64,000 bases of DNA from Streptomyces sp. NBC_00440 (GTDB taxonomy: Bacteria; Actinomycetota; Actinomycetes; Streptomycetales; Streptomycetaceae): positions 4,026,001-4,090,000 of the forward strand of contig NZ_CP107921.1 of assembly GCF_036014215.1 (NCBI RefSeq), given 5' to 3'. Below the pieces are notes generated by a model. It was not told the DNA's origin and did no database searches. It worked only from the letters and a program-made list of their open reading frames with translations. Shown in pieces: positions 44,354 to 52,035 of this stretch. Every line of letters begins with the position of its first letter. Positions within the stretch are counted from its first letter, which is position 1. A program made the position numbers and the translations under genes.

Positions 44354-45694
44354 TCAGCGGATCGCAGGCACTTCCGGGGCCCGACCGGCCCGCGGTGCCT
44401 CTGCGGCTGACGGCGTCGGTTCGGCTGACGGCATCGATTCAGCCTGCGGCACCGGTTCGGCCTGCGGCACCGGTTCGGCCTGCGGCACCGGTTCGGCTGA
44501 CGGCGTCCCCGTCACGATCCGGCCCACCGGCCCGGCCGGGCCCGTCGACCCGCTGCGCCGCTCCAGCGCGCTGGAGACCAGAGCGAGGACCAGCGCGGAC
44601 GCGGCAAGGACAGCTCCCACCCAGTTGGGGGCGGTGTAGCCGAGCCCCGCGGCGATGACGATCCCGCCGAGCCACGCGGAGAGCGCGTTACCGAGGTTGA
44701 AGGCTCCGATGTTGACGGCGGAGGCCAGCGTCGGCGCCCCCGACGCATGGTCGAGCACCCTCTTCTGCAGCGGCGGAACGGTCGCGAACCCGAGCCCGCC
44801 GATCAGGAAGATCGTGACCGCCGCGGCGATCCGGTCGTGCGCGGTGAGCGTGAACAGCGCCAGAACCAGGGCCAGCCCGCCCAGCGACACGTACAACATC
44901 GGCATCAGCGCGCGGTCGGCGAAGCGGCCGCCGATCAGGTTGCCGCTGACCATACCGAGGCCGAAGAGCACCAGCAGCCAGGTGACACCGGCCTCGGAGA
45001 ATCCGGCGACGGAGGTCATCATCGGCGAGATGTAGGTGATCGCGGCGAAAACCCCGCCGAAGCCGAGAACCGTCATCGCCATCGCGAGCAGTACCTGCAC
45101 ATTGCGGAAGGCGGCGACCTCATGCCGCAGCCGGACACCCGCAGGCCTGGGCTGCTCCGGTACGAGCTTGGCGACGCCCAGCAGTCCGACGATGCCGAGC
45201 CCGGCGACGAGCAGGAACGTCAGCCGCCAGCCGATGTCCTGGCCGATGAGAGTGCCCAGCGGCACACCGATGACATTGGCCAGGGTCAGCCCGGTGAACA
45301 TCATCGCGATGGCGCCCGCCTTCTTCTGCGGTGCCACCAGACCTGCGGCCACGACCGAGCCGATGCCGAAGAACGCGCCGTGTGCGAACGAGGCGACGAT
45401 CCGCCCGGCGAGCATCACGCCGAACACCGGGGCGGTCGCGGAGACCACATTGCCGATGATGAACAGCCCCATCAGCACCATCAGCATCTTCTTGCGAGGC
45501 ACGCGGGTGCCGAGGACGGTCATGAGCGGGGCTCCGGCGACCACCCCCAGCGCGTAACCGGTGACCAGGAACCCGGCCGTGGGGATCGAGACCTGGAAGG
45601 AGTCCGCGACCTGCGGCAGCAGCCCCATGATCACGAACTCGGTTGTTCCGATGCCGAACGCCCCAATGGCCAGGGCGAGGAGCGCGAGTGGCAT
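44354..45694 (-). CDS. MFS drug exporter (DHA1/AraJ type) with repetitive tail
   Basis: 446 residues with 12 helices, starting LALLALAIGAFGIGTTEFVIMGLLPQVA, which fits the AraJ/NepI/CmlA-like DHA1 group exporting sugars, purines or drugs. MFS motif A is near VPRKKMLMVLMG. The last 55 residues are cytosolic, built of EPVPQA hexads (EPVPQAEPVPQAESMPS) encoded by an 18-bp tandem repeat. It is divergent from a MarR-type gene, which is the likely regulator; 196 bp separate the starts. Confidence 0.9.
   Translation of the reverse strand: MPLALLALAIGAFGIGTTEFVIMGLLPQVADSFQVSIPTAGFLVTGYALGVVAGAPLMTVLGTRVPRKKMLMVLMGLFIIGNVVSATAPVFGVMLAGRIVASFAHGAFFGIGSVVAAGLVAPQKKAGAIAMMFTGLTLANVIGVPLGTLIGQDIGWRLTFLLVAGLGIVGLLGVAKLVPEQPRPAGVRLRHEVAAFRNVQVLLAMAMTVLGFGGVFAAITYISPMMTSVAGFSEAGVTWLLVLFGLGMVSGNLIGGRFADRALMPMLYVSLGGLALVLALFTLTAHDRIAAAVTIFLIGGLGFATVPPLQKRVLDHASGAPTLASAVNIGAFNLGNALSAWLGGIVIAAGLGYTAPNWVGAVLAASALVLALVSSALERRSGSTGPAGPVGRIVTGTPSAEPVPQAEPVPQAEPVPQAESMPSAEPTPSAAEAPRAGRAPEVPAIR
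44438..44491. repeat. 18-bp tandem repeat (three units) in the tail of the MFS gene
   Basis: TTCRGCCTGCGGCACCGG occurs three times in tandem (44438-44455 with A at the fourth base, 44456-44473, 44474-44491). It encodes the EPVPQA hexapeptides of the exporter tail. Confidence 0.9.
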
Positions 45695-45720
45695 GAGGTT
45701 TCACCTTCCGGGACGAAGCA

Positions 45721-45815
45721 AGAGATTTCCCTTTGCTTGCATGAGGTCATTTGCTTGCATGAGCGCCTTACAAACGAAGACAATAATTGCGCACGCGGGT
45801 TAATTGCAAGCGCGG
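45721..45815. promoter_or_regulatory. Divergent MFS/MarR control region with direct repeats
   Basis: A 14-bp TTTGCTTGCATGAG is present twice, at 45732-45745 and 45750-45763 (18 bp apart), and a partial inverted copy TTGCAAGC lies at 45804-45811. Such paired sites next to a MarR gene are good candidates for the MarR operator. Confidence 0.55.
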
Positions 45816-45890
45816 ACTATCTCGGATCGTGCCCTATCCTGGTGCCCGGTGCAGCAGCAGACGGCGGTGCGACGACGGAGGAGACCACTC

Positions 45891-46349
45891 ATGGCAGCGA
45901 CCGATCCCGCGCTCACCGCTCTCTCGCAGGGCTGGTGCGCGCTCTCCCTGCTGCACGGCCGCATCGAGGCCCAGGTGGAAAAGGCCCTCCAGCGGGGCCA
46001 CGGGCTCAGCGTGCGCGAGTACTCACTCCTCGACACCCTCAGCCGTCAGCACGACGGCCCCGGCGGCCATCTCCAGATGAAGCAGGTCGCCGACGCCGTG
46101 GTCCTCAGCCAGAGCGCCACCACCCGCCTCGTCACCCGCCAGGAGGACCGCGGACTGCTCACGCGCTACCTCTGCGACACCGACCGCCGCGGCATCTACA
46201 CCGATGTCACCGAAGCCGGCCTCGCGCTCCTGGCGGAGGCCCGTCCCACCAACGCCGCCGCACTGCGCGAGGCTCTCGACGAAGCCGCTACCGACCCGGA
46301 GCTGGCCCCGCTCGTGCGCGCGGTCGAAGAACTCAGCCGGCCGGCCTGA
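45891..46349 (+). CDS. MarR-family transcriptional regulator
   Basis: 152 residues from ATG 45891 (GGAGGAGACCACTC upstream). MarR winged helix: LSVREYSLLDTL, then MKQVADAVVLSQSATTRLVTRQEDRGLLTRY with the recognition helix SQSATTRLV and the wing CDTDRRGIYTDVTEAG. It should bind the divergent region and control the MFS exporter and itself, releasing DNA on binding a phenolic or drug ligand. No cysteines likely to sense oxidants in the N-terminus except Cys in the WCAL segment. Confidence 0.9.
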   Translation: MAATDPALTALSQGWCALSLLHGRIEAQVEKALQRGHGLSVREYSLLDTLSRQHDGPGGHLQMKQVADAVVLSQSATTRLVTRQEDRGLLTRYLCDTDRRGIYTDVTEAGLALLAEARPTNAAALREALDEAATDPELAPLVRAVEELSRPA

Positions 46350-46397
46350 TCCGGCCGGGCGCTCTGCCACCACCCGGGCCCGCGTACTCTGCGCACC

Positions 46398-46850
46398 ATG
46401 AGCGACCTGGAGATCCGCCCCGCGCACGAGACCGACATCCCCGCCATCGTGGCGATGCTGGCCGACGACCCGCTCGGCGCCCGGCGTGAGTCGCCGGACG
46501 ACCTCGATCCGTACACCGCGGCGCACCGGCGGATCGCCGCCGACCCGCAGCAGCACCTGGTCGTCGCGGTGCGCGAGGACCGGGTCGTCGGCACCCTCCA
46601 GCTCACCGTCGTCCCAGGGCTCTCCCGGCGGGGCAGCACCCGCTCCATCATCGAGGGTGTACGCATCCACAGCGACGAGCGCGGCAGCGGTCTCGGCACC
46701 CGGCTCATCGAGTGGGCCGTCGACACATCCCGCAGCCAGGGCTGCCAGTTGGTCCAGCTGACATCGGACGCCACCCGGACCGATGCCCACCGCTTCTACG
46801 AGAGGCTCGGTTTCACCGCGAGCCACCTCGGCTTCAAGCTCCAGCTCTGA
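46398..46850 (+). CDS. GNAT-family N-acetyltransferase
   Basis: 150 residues, single GNAT domain. Acetyl-CoA-binding loop reads VRIHSDERGSGLGTRLIEWA (Q/R-x-x-G-x-G/A) and the C-terminal strand is GFTASHLGFKLQL. Small cytoplasmic acetyltransferases of this class modify drugs, amino acids or protein termini. It follows the MarR gene by 48 bp in the same direction. Confidence 0.9.
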   Translation: MSDLEIRPAHETDIPAIVAMLADDPLGARRESPDDLDPYTAAHRRIAADPQQHLVVAVREDRVVGTLQLTVVPGLSRRGSTRSIIEGVRIHSDERGSGLGTRLIEWAVDTSRSQGCQLVQLTSDATRTDAHRFYERLGFTASHLGFKLQL

Positions 46851-46965
46851 CCCGGCAGCGCCGGACGGACACGACAGCAGCAGAAGACCGGCACCGCGAG
46901 AGAAGCCAGTACCCAGCGGGAGACAGCACCCAGCGGGAGACCCACGGAACGGGAAGGCCCCGGCC

Positions 46966-48129
46966 ATGCACCGGATCAGCAACGAGCAGCGCCGTATCCG
47001 CCTCGGCCGGCGCCACCGCCTCGCGCCCTCCGTCCGGGCCGCCGACCCCGTCGAGGCGTCCGACGCCGTCGTCGCCCTCCACGCCACCGACGCGGCGACC
47101 CTCAGTCTCTCCGTCTGCGCACGGCTGGCCGAGGCGAGCACCGCCGCCGTCGAACACGCCCTGTACGACGACGTCTCCCTGGTCCGGCTGCTCTCCCTGC
47201 GCAACACGCTCTTCGCGATGTCGCGGGAGGTGGCCCCCTGCGTCGACGCGTCCACCGCCCGCGCCATCGCGGTCAAGGAGCGCAGGACGTTCCTCAAACA
47301 CCTCGCGGAGGACGGCGGCGGCCTGGACGAACGCTGGCTGGCCGAGACCGAGGCCGCCACCCTGGCCACGCTCGCCGAACGCGGCGCCTGCACCGGCAGC
47401 GAACTCTCCGCCGCGGTTCCCGCTCTCCGTACGAAGATCACGGTCTTCCCGGGAAAGAAGTGGGAGGCCGTCCAGGGCGTCGCCACCCGGGTCATCCGGC
47501 TGCTGGCCGCCGACGGCCGCATCCGCCGCGACCGGCCGCGCGGCTCCTGGACGTCGAGCCAGTTCCGCTGGACTGCCGGGACGTCCTGGCCCGCCCTGCC
47601 GGTCCCCGAGGCCAAGGCCGAGCTGGCCCGCCGCTGGCTGCTCTCCTACGGTCCCGCGACCGAGGCCGACCTCAAGTGGTGGACGGGGTGGACCCTGACG
47701 GACACCCGCAGGGCACTCACGGCGGTCGGCGCGGAGGAGGTGTGCATGGACGACGGGGCACGCGGATTCGTCGCGCCGGGCGACACCGCTCCCGAGCCGC
47801 GCACCGAACCGTGGGCGGCCCTGCTCCCCTCCCTCGACCCCAGCGCCATGGGCTGGGCCGACCGCACCTTCCACCTCGACGCCGGCCACCGCCCGGCGCT
47901 CTTCGACCGCGCGGGCAACATCGGCCCGACCGTGTGGTGGAACGGACGGATCGTCGGCGGCTGGGCACAGCGCGCGGACGGCGAGGTGGTGTGGCGCCTG
48001 CTGACAGATCCGGGGCGGGCCGCCGCCGAGGCGGTCGGGGCGGAGGCCGCGCGGCTCGCGGAGTGGGTGGGGGACGCGCGGATCACACCACGGTTCCGGA
48101 CCCCGCTGGAGCGGGAACTGTCGGGCTGA
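46966..48129 (+). CDS. Winged-helix DNA-binding protein (HTH_42, AlkZ/YcaQ superfamily)
   Basis: 387 residues from ATG 46966. The HTH_42 superfamily includes AlkZ, a glycosylase that unhooks DNA cross-links and azinomycin adducts. The segment that holds the catalytic QxQ in AlkZ reads VALHATDAATLSLS here, so the QxQ pair is not present, and the protein may lack glycosylase activity or use a different residue. A conserved WxxSQFRWTAGTSW stretch lies in the middle. Same strand as GNAT, 115 bp away. Cytoplasmic and DNA-bound by inference. Confidence 0.78.
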   Translation: MHRISNEQRRIRLGRRHRLAPSVRAADPVEASDAVVALHATDAATLSLSVCARLAEASTAAVEHALYDDVSLVRLLSLRNTLFAMSREVAPCVDASTARAIAVKERRTFLKHLAEDGGGLDERWLAETEAATLATLAERGACTGSELSAAVPALRTKITVFPGKKWEAVQGVATRVIRLLAADGRIRRDRPRGSWTSSQFRWTAGTSWPALPVPEAKAELARRWLLSYGPATEADLKWWTGWTLTDTRRALTAVGAEEVCMDDGARGFVAPGDTAPEPRTEPWAALLPSLDPSAMGWADRTFHLDAGHRPALFDRAGNIGPTVWWNGRIVGGWAQRADGEVVWRLLTDPGRAAAEAVGAEAARLAEWVGDARITPRFRTPLERELSG

Positions 48130-48183
48130 GGAAGCGGAAGGCCGGCGGTCCGTGCGGTCCTCCGTACGCCGGCCCCTCGCCCG

Positions 48184-49575
48184 CTACGGCAGCCCGCGCC
48201 AGCCGCCCTCGTCCACGCCTCCCGGCACCGGCGCCCCCGGGTCGTACGGCTGCCGGGTGAAGACGAACGAGCCCAGATCCAGATGGCTCACCTCGCCGGC
48301 CTGCCGTACGACCCGCAGTGTCTCCCCCGCGAAGTAGCCGTCGAGCCCGGTCCAACTGCCGTCCCGTTCCGCGCGGAACCGGGAACTCCGCCCGCCGCCG
48401 GACAGCGGACCGAACTCCATCCCGCCGTCCGCCGTAAGACGCAGACCACTCACCGACGTCCCCCAGTACCAGGGGCCCGCCAGTTCGAGCAGCCCGGGAT
48501 CGACCTCCGGCAGCGGGCGCCAGGGCTTCGGAATGGCGGGTTCCGCGTCCGCCACGATCCGGATCAGATCGGCGGCCACCCGCGGACCCACCCCCGACGT
48601 GCTGTTCGAGAGCGCCACCGCGGCCACCCCGTCCGCCACGCTCACCCACAGTCCGGCCACGAATCCCGGCAGCGATCCGGTGTGCCCCGCCAGCGTCCGG
48701 CCGTCGCGCTGTGCGAGCTGGATGCCGAGGCCGTAGCCGCCGTCCCACTCACCCGCTTCCGGCGCGGCCGCGGGCGCGCGCATCTCCCGTACGGTCTCCG
48801 CGCCGAGCACCCGGTCGTCGCCCTCCGCCAGGAAGGCGGCGAAGCGGCACAGATCGGCGGCCGTCGACCAGAGTTGTCCCGCGGGCGCCATCAGCCCCAG
48901 GTCCTCGGCGGGCTCCGGCAGCAGCGCGTCCGCCCACGGATGAGCCGCCCACGCACCGGCATACGGTGCCTGCGGCTGGGCGCTCGTACGGTCCATTCCC
49001 AGCGGTACGCAGATCTCGCGCTGCACCACGTCCGCCCACGCGGCCCCGCGCAGCGCCTCCACCACCGCGCCGAGCAGGGCGTATCCGGGGTTGGAGTAGT
49101 GGTGGCGCCGCCCGGCCGGATGCAGCTGCGGCCGCTCACCGAGCAGATCCGGAAGACCGGGACGCAGCGCGGCCGACGACCGCTCCCACCATGCGCCGGG
49201 AGTCTCCGCCGCCAGACCCGCGGTGTGGCTGAGCAGTTGAGCGATCGTCACCTCGCCGACCCCGGTGCCCGGAACGTACTTCTCCAGCGGGTCCGCCAGA
49301 TCGAGCAGGCCCTCGTCCCGCAGGCGCAGCACCGCAACCGCGGTGAAGGGCTTGGTGATCGAGCCGATCCGGTACTGCGTGTTCGCGTCCGGCGCATGGC
49401 CGTCGACGCAGCTGCGCGCCCCGGACCACACCATCCGCCCGTCCCGCATCACCGCCGCAACCAGCGACGGCACTCGGCCGTCGGACTGCGCGACGGCGAT
49501 GCGGTGCAGCAGCGCCCGCCTGGTGGCGGGGAGGAGTTCCGCGAAGGAATCCGGCACGGGGTCTGAAGAAGTCAT
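48184..49575 (-). CDS. Serine hydrolase of the beta-lactamase/D-Ala-D-Ala carboxypeptidase (class C) fold
   Basis: 463 residues from ATG 49575. The three active-site motifs are in place: SxxK in IGSITKPF, YxN in YSNPGY, and HxG in LAGHTGS. A C-terminal beta-rich domain of about 100 residues (LELAGPWYWGTSVSGLRL) follows. No signal peptide or membrane segment is seen, so it may be cytoplasmic or leave by another path. Such proteins act as esterases or D-aminopeptidases as often as on beta-lactams. The next gene upstream, on the other strand, begins 313 bp away. Confidence 0.87.
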   Translation of the reverse strand: MTSSDPVPDSFAELLPATRRALLHRIAVAQSDGRVPSLVAAVMRDGRMVWSGARSCVDGHAPDANTQYRIGSITKPFTAVAVLRLRDEGLLDLADPLEKYVPGTGVGEVTIAQLLSHTAGLAAETPGAWWERSSAALRPGLPDLLGERPQLHPAGRRHHYSNPGYALLGAVVEALRGAAWADVVQREICVPLGMDRTSAQPQAPYAGAWAAHPWADALLPEPAEDLGLMAPAGQLWSTAADLCRFAAFLAEGDDRVLGAETVREMRAPAAAPEAGEWDGGYGLGIQLAQRDGRTLAGHTGSLPGFVAGLWVSVADGVAAVALSNSTSGVGPRVAADLIRIVADAEPAIPKPWRPLPEVDPGLLELAGPWYWGTSVSGLRLTADGGMEFGPLSGGGRSSRFRAERDGSWTGLDGYFAGETLRVVRQAGEVSHLDLGSFVFTRQPYDPGAPVPGGVDEGGWRGLP

Positions 49576-49888
49576 GGCCCGAGACCTACCAGACGGACCC
49601 CGGCCCGTCGATGGGATTCCGGGAGCGGGCCACTGCTCCGAGGGGGCGGGCAGTTCCGAGGGGGCGGGCGGGCAGCACAGGGAGCAGAGTGAGAAGGGAG
49701 AGGACGTGGGCGGGGAGGGGCGAAGGCGGGGGAGGGCGAGTGCGAGTGCGAGTGAGCCTGTTACAGGACGGTGACACAGAGCCAACAACGCATCCGGGCA
49801 ACCCGTCGTCTTTTCATGTGAGACCGACACCAACAGTATTTGTCTCACCTTTGTGTGAAATCAGAGATCCTCACCGAAAGGGACACTC
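49576..49888. promoter_or_regulatory. Divergent gap before the secreted protein gene
   Basis: 313 bp without a gene. An inverted repeat GTGAGAC (49818-49824) / GTCTCAC (49842-49848) with 17 bp between lies 40 bp ahead of the secreted protein start. The part 49680-49760 is GGCGAGTGCGAGTGCG-type simple sequence. Confidence 0.4.
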
Positions 49889-50305
49889 ATGATCGTCACC
49901 AAGCGCCGCTCCCTGCGTCTCGCCGCCGTCAGCACGCTCGCCGCCGCGACCGTTGCGCTGGCAGGTACCGCCGCGATGGCCGATGCCCCGACCGCACCCA
50001 GCACCCCCGTCGCGCAGACGGTCGTCGCCGCCAAGGCCTCCATCACGGCGAAGCCGTCGGTGAGCACGGTGAAGGCCTGGCAGCTCTTCCGGGTCACCGG
50101 CACCACGACCGGCCTCAAGGCGGGCGCCAAGGTGACCCTGCAGCAGAAGCAGGGCAGCAAGTGGGTCACGCTCCCCGCCTCCGCGCCCGTGAACCACAAC
50201 GGTTCCTACTCGCTGGGCGTCAAGCTCGGCATCAAGGGCAAGAACCAGCTGCGCATCGTCAGCGGAAGCACGGCCTCCCCGGTCTTCAACGTGACCGTGC
50301 GCTGA
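49889..50305 (+). CDS. Small secreted protein with Ig-like fold, function unknown
   Basis: 138 residues. A Sec signal is clear: TKRRSLRL then AAVSTLAAATVALAGTAAMADAP with an AMA-DA cleavage site near 31. The mature chain of about 105 residues begins with TPVAQTVVAAKASITAKPSVSTV and has alternating beta-strand pattern (KAWQLFRVTGTTTGLKAGAKVTLQQKQGSKWVTLPA), as in Ig-like or CARDB repeat domains. No cysteines. Named family not recognised; secreted proteins of this kind are common in Streptomyces. Confidence 0.75.
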   Translation: MIVTKRRSLRLAAVSTLAAATVALAGTAAMADAPTAPSTPVAQTVVAAKASITAKPSVSTVKAWQLFRVTGTTTGLKAGAKVTLQQKQGSKWVTLPASAPVNHNGSYSLGVKLGIKGKNQLRIVSGSTASPVFNVTVR

Positions 50306-50389
50306 TCAGCGAGCCTCCCCTCCTGCAGTGCCCCGGTGCCCCATGGGCTCCGGGGCACTGTCGCGTCCGCAGGCCGCATCGGTTCCACG

Positions 50390-50995
50390 TCAGTCCTGGT
50401 CTCCTTCGCCCGCCGGGTGGGGGAGCAGGGGGAACAGCCGGGTGATGAGGGCCACCGGCAGCGCGCCGTCGGGCCGGGCCAGGGGCCGCTGCTCGCGGTC
50501 CCGGTAGGGCGCGAACGCCTGCCGGATCGCGTCCGCCACGCGGGTCATCTCCTCGGGCGTCAGGTAGGCGACGGCACTGAAGGCATCGTCGTGGCGCCAG
50601 GCGGGCGGCGCCTCGTCCCGCTGGGTCAGCCATCGCTGCCAGCTCTCGTCCTCCAGCCCCCGGGCCAGGTCGGTGAACTGCTCGTCCGCGGACCCGCCGG
50701 CCCCGGAAGCGGGCTGCCTCAGACGCCAGGGACGGACGCGGCCCCCGCTGTGCGGGGCCTCCTCGATATATCCGTGGCGAGCGAGCTGCCGCAGATGGAA
50801 CGAGCAGAGACCTGAGCTGTACCCGAGCCGGGCGGCCGCTTCGGTGGCCGTGACGGCGCCGACTTCGGCGAGCAGGGCCAGCAGGGCGGTGCGGACCTCG
50901 TGCGGGCGCAGCGCTGCCGGCCCCGCGCTGCGCGGAGAACTGTGCGGAGAGCCGTGCGGAGAGCTGCGTGGAGAGCGGAGGTCATCTTCAGTCAC
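50390..50995 (-). CDS. ArsR-like winged-helix regulator
   Basis: 201 residues from GTG 50995 (VTEDDLRSPRSSPHG). HTH of the ArsR/HTH_20 type at about 33-95: VRTALLALLAEVGAVTATEAAARLGYSSGLCSFHLRQLARHGYIEE. The rest is helical, with AWRHDDAFSAVAYLTPEEMTRVADAIRQAFAPY; this type of C-terminus is found in padR/ArsR-like regulators of Streptomyces with unknown ligands. Two CTTTGCAAAG-type palindromes touch the start codon, which suggests autoregulation and perhaps a leaderless or very short leader message. Divergent from peptide deformylase. Confidence 0.82.
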   Translation of the reverse strand: MTEDDLRSPRSSPHGSPHSSPRSAGPAALRPHEVRTALLALLAEVGAVTATEAAARLGYSSGLCSFHLRQLARHGYIEEAPHSGGRVRPWRLRQPASGAGGSADEQFTDLARGLEDESWQRWLTQRDEAPPAWRHDDAFSAVAYLTPEEMTRVADAIRQAFAPYRDREQRPLARPDGALPVALITRLFPLLPHPAGEGDQD

Positions 50996-51021
50996 TTTGC
51001 AAAGTCTGCTAGTTTGCAAAG
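50995..51021. promoter_or_regulatory. Paired TTTGCAAA palindromes at the ArsR start
   Basis: CTTTGCAAAG at 50995-51004 and TTTGCAAA at 51013-51020 (17 bp centre to centre), lying between the divergent ArsR and peptide deformylase genes and touching the GTG of the first. They look like the operator of the ArsR-type protein. Confidence 0.65.
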
Positions 51022-51042
51022 CACTTGGCAAGCGGCCCGCAG

Positions 51043-51103
51043 TGCGTCCGTGGCCTCCGGTGCGTCCGTGGCCTCCGTGCGTCCGTGGCCTCTGTGGCCT
51101 CTG
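51043..51103. repeat. 17-18-bp tandem repeats in the leader of the deformylase gene
   Basis: TGCGTCCGTGGCCTCCG is present three times (51043-51060, 51061-51077, 51078-51094, the third with T for C), followed by short TGGCCTCTG copies. They lie ahead of the def start and are non-coding. Confidence 0.85.
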
Positions 51104-51145
51104 TGGCGTACGCAGATGGGCAGAACGGCAGAAGGGGAGTCAGCG

Positions 51146-51811
51146 ATGTCAGTCCGTCACGAGCGGTCCCACCCCGTCGACCGGCGGGTCCGTGTGCAAG
51201 GCCGCCCGGTCGACTCGTATCCGGCTCTGCCGAGGGAGGCGGAACGGGGTTCGGTGCGCCGGATCACGGTGGTGGGCGAAGAGATCCTGAGCCGCCCGTG
51301 CCACGACGTGACCCGGTTCGGCTCCCCCGGGCTCTCGCGCCTGATCGACGACATGTTCCTGACGATGTACGTGGCCGACGGCGCCGGTCTCGCCGCGAAC
51401 CAGGTGGGTGTCGATCTGCGGTTGTTCGTGTACGACTGCCCGGACGACCACGGGGTCCGGCATGTCGGCCACATCGTCAACCCGGTTCTGGACCTGCCCG
51501 ATCCGGGCGGCCGCCGGCTCGTCGACGACTTCGAGGGCTGTCTGTCCGTGCCCGGCGCCGCCATGGCCGTACCCCGTACCGACCGCACCGTCGCCCGCGG
51601 GCAGGACAAGGACGGAAACCCCCTCGTCATCGAGGGAACGGGGTACTTCGCGCGGTGCCTGCAGCACGAGACCGACCACCTCCTCGGCCACACGTATGTC
51701 GACCGGCTCTCCAGCCGGGACCGCAAGGACGCCCTGCGGCAGATGGCGGACGGAAGCGAAGATGTCTTCGCCCGCCGCGCGCTCAAGGCCGCCGGCCTGG
51801 GCTGCCGTTGA
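51146..51811 (+). CDS. def: Peptide deformylase
   Basis: 221 residues from ATG 51146 (GAAGGGGAGTCAGCG upstream). All three deformylase motifs are present: GAGLAANQVG (GxGLAAxQ), FEGCLSVPG (EGCLS) and QHETDHL (HExxH as H-E-T-D-H), giving the metal ligands Cys and two His with Glu as base. It removes the N-formyl group from nascent proteins. A ~40-residue N-terminal extension (VRHERSHPVDRRVRVQGRP) is longer than in E. coli. It is one of probably several def copies in a Streptomyces genome, not next to fmt, and could be a resistance-type duplicate. Confidence 0.93.
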   Translation: MSVRHERSHPVDRRVRVQGRPVDSYPALPREAERGSVRRITVVGEEILSRPCHDVTRFGSPGLSRLIDDMFLTMYVADGAGLAANQVGVDLRLFVYDCPDDHGVRHVGHIVNPVLDLPDPGGRRLVDDFEGCLSVPGAAMAVPRTDRTVARGQDKDGNPLVIEGTGYFARCLQHETDHLLGHTYVDRLSSRDRKDALRQMADGSEDVFARRALKAAGLGCR

Positions 51812-51877
51812 CACAGCCCTGGCTACCCCGCCGTGGCCACTCCACGGGAGGGGCCGGACAAGCCCCGTGGACCCACG

Positions 51878-52016
51878 TCAGTCGAGGCGAGAGTCGAGGT
51901 TCAGGAGTTCGTCGTTCGTGCGGTAGCGCGGGCCTGCCGGCTCGATGACGCTGTCTCTGAGCAGCACCGGACCGGCGCCGAGATCGTCCAGCTGTCCTGG
52001 CCCGGCCCCACGCGGT
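51878..52016 (-). pseudogene. Possible C-terminal gene remnant
   Basis: In the 224-bp gap between def and the LysR gene, the minus strand frame ending at 51878 reads GPVLLRDSVIEPAGPRYRT followed by NDELLNLDSRLD and a stop. It has protein-like composition and no in-frame start nearby. It may be the tail of a lost gene. Weak evidence only; not matched to a family. A hairpin of CCACGGG/CCCGTGG lies at 51842-51870. Confidence 0.3.
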
Positions 52017-52035
52017 ACCGTACGCGCCCGCCGAA

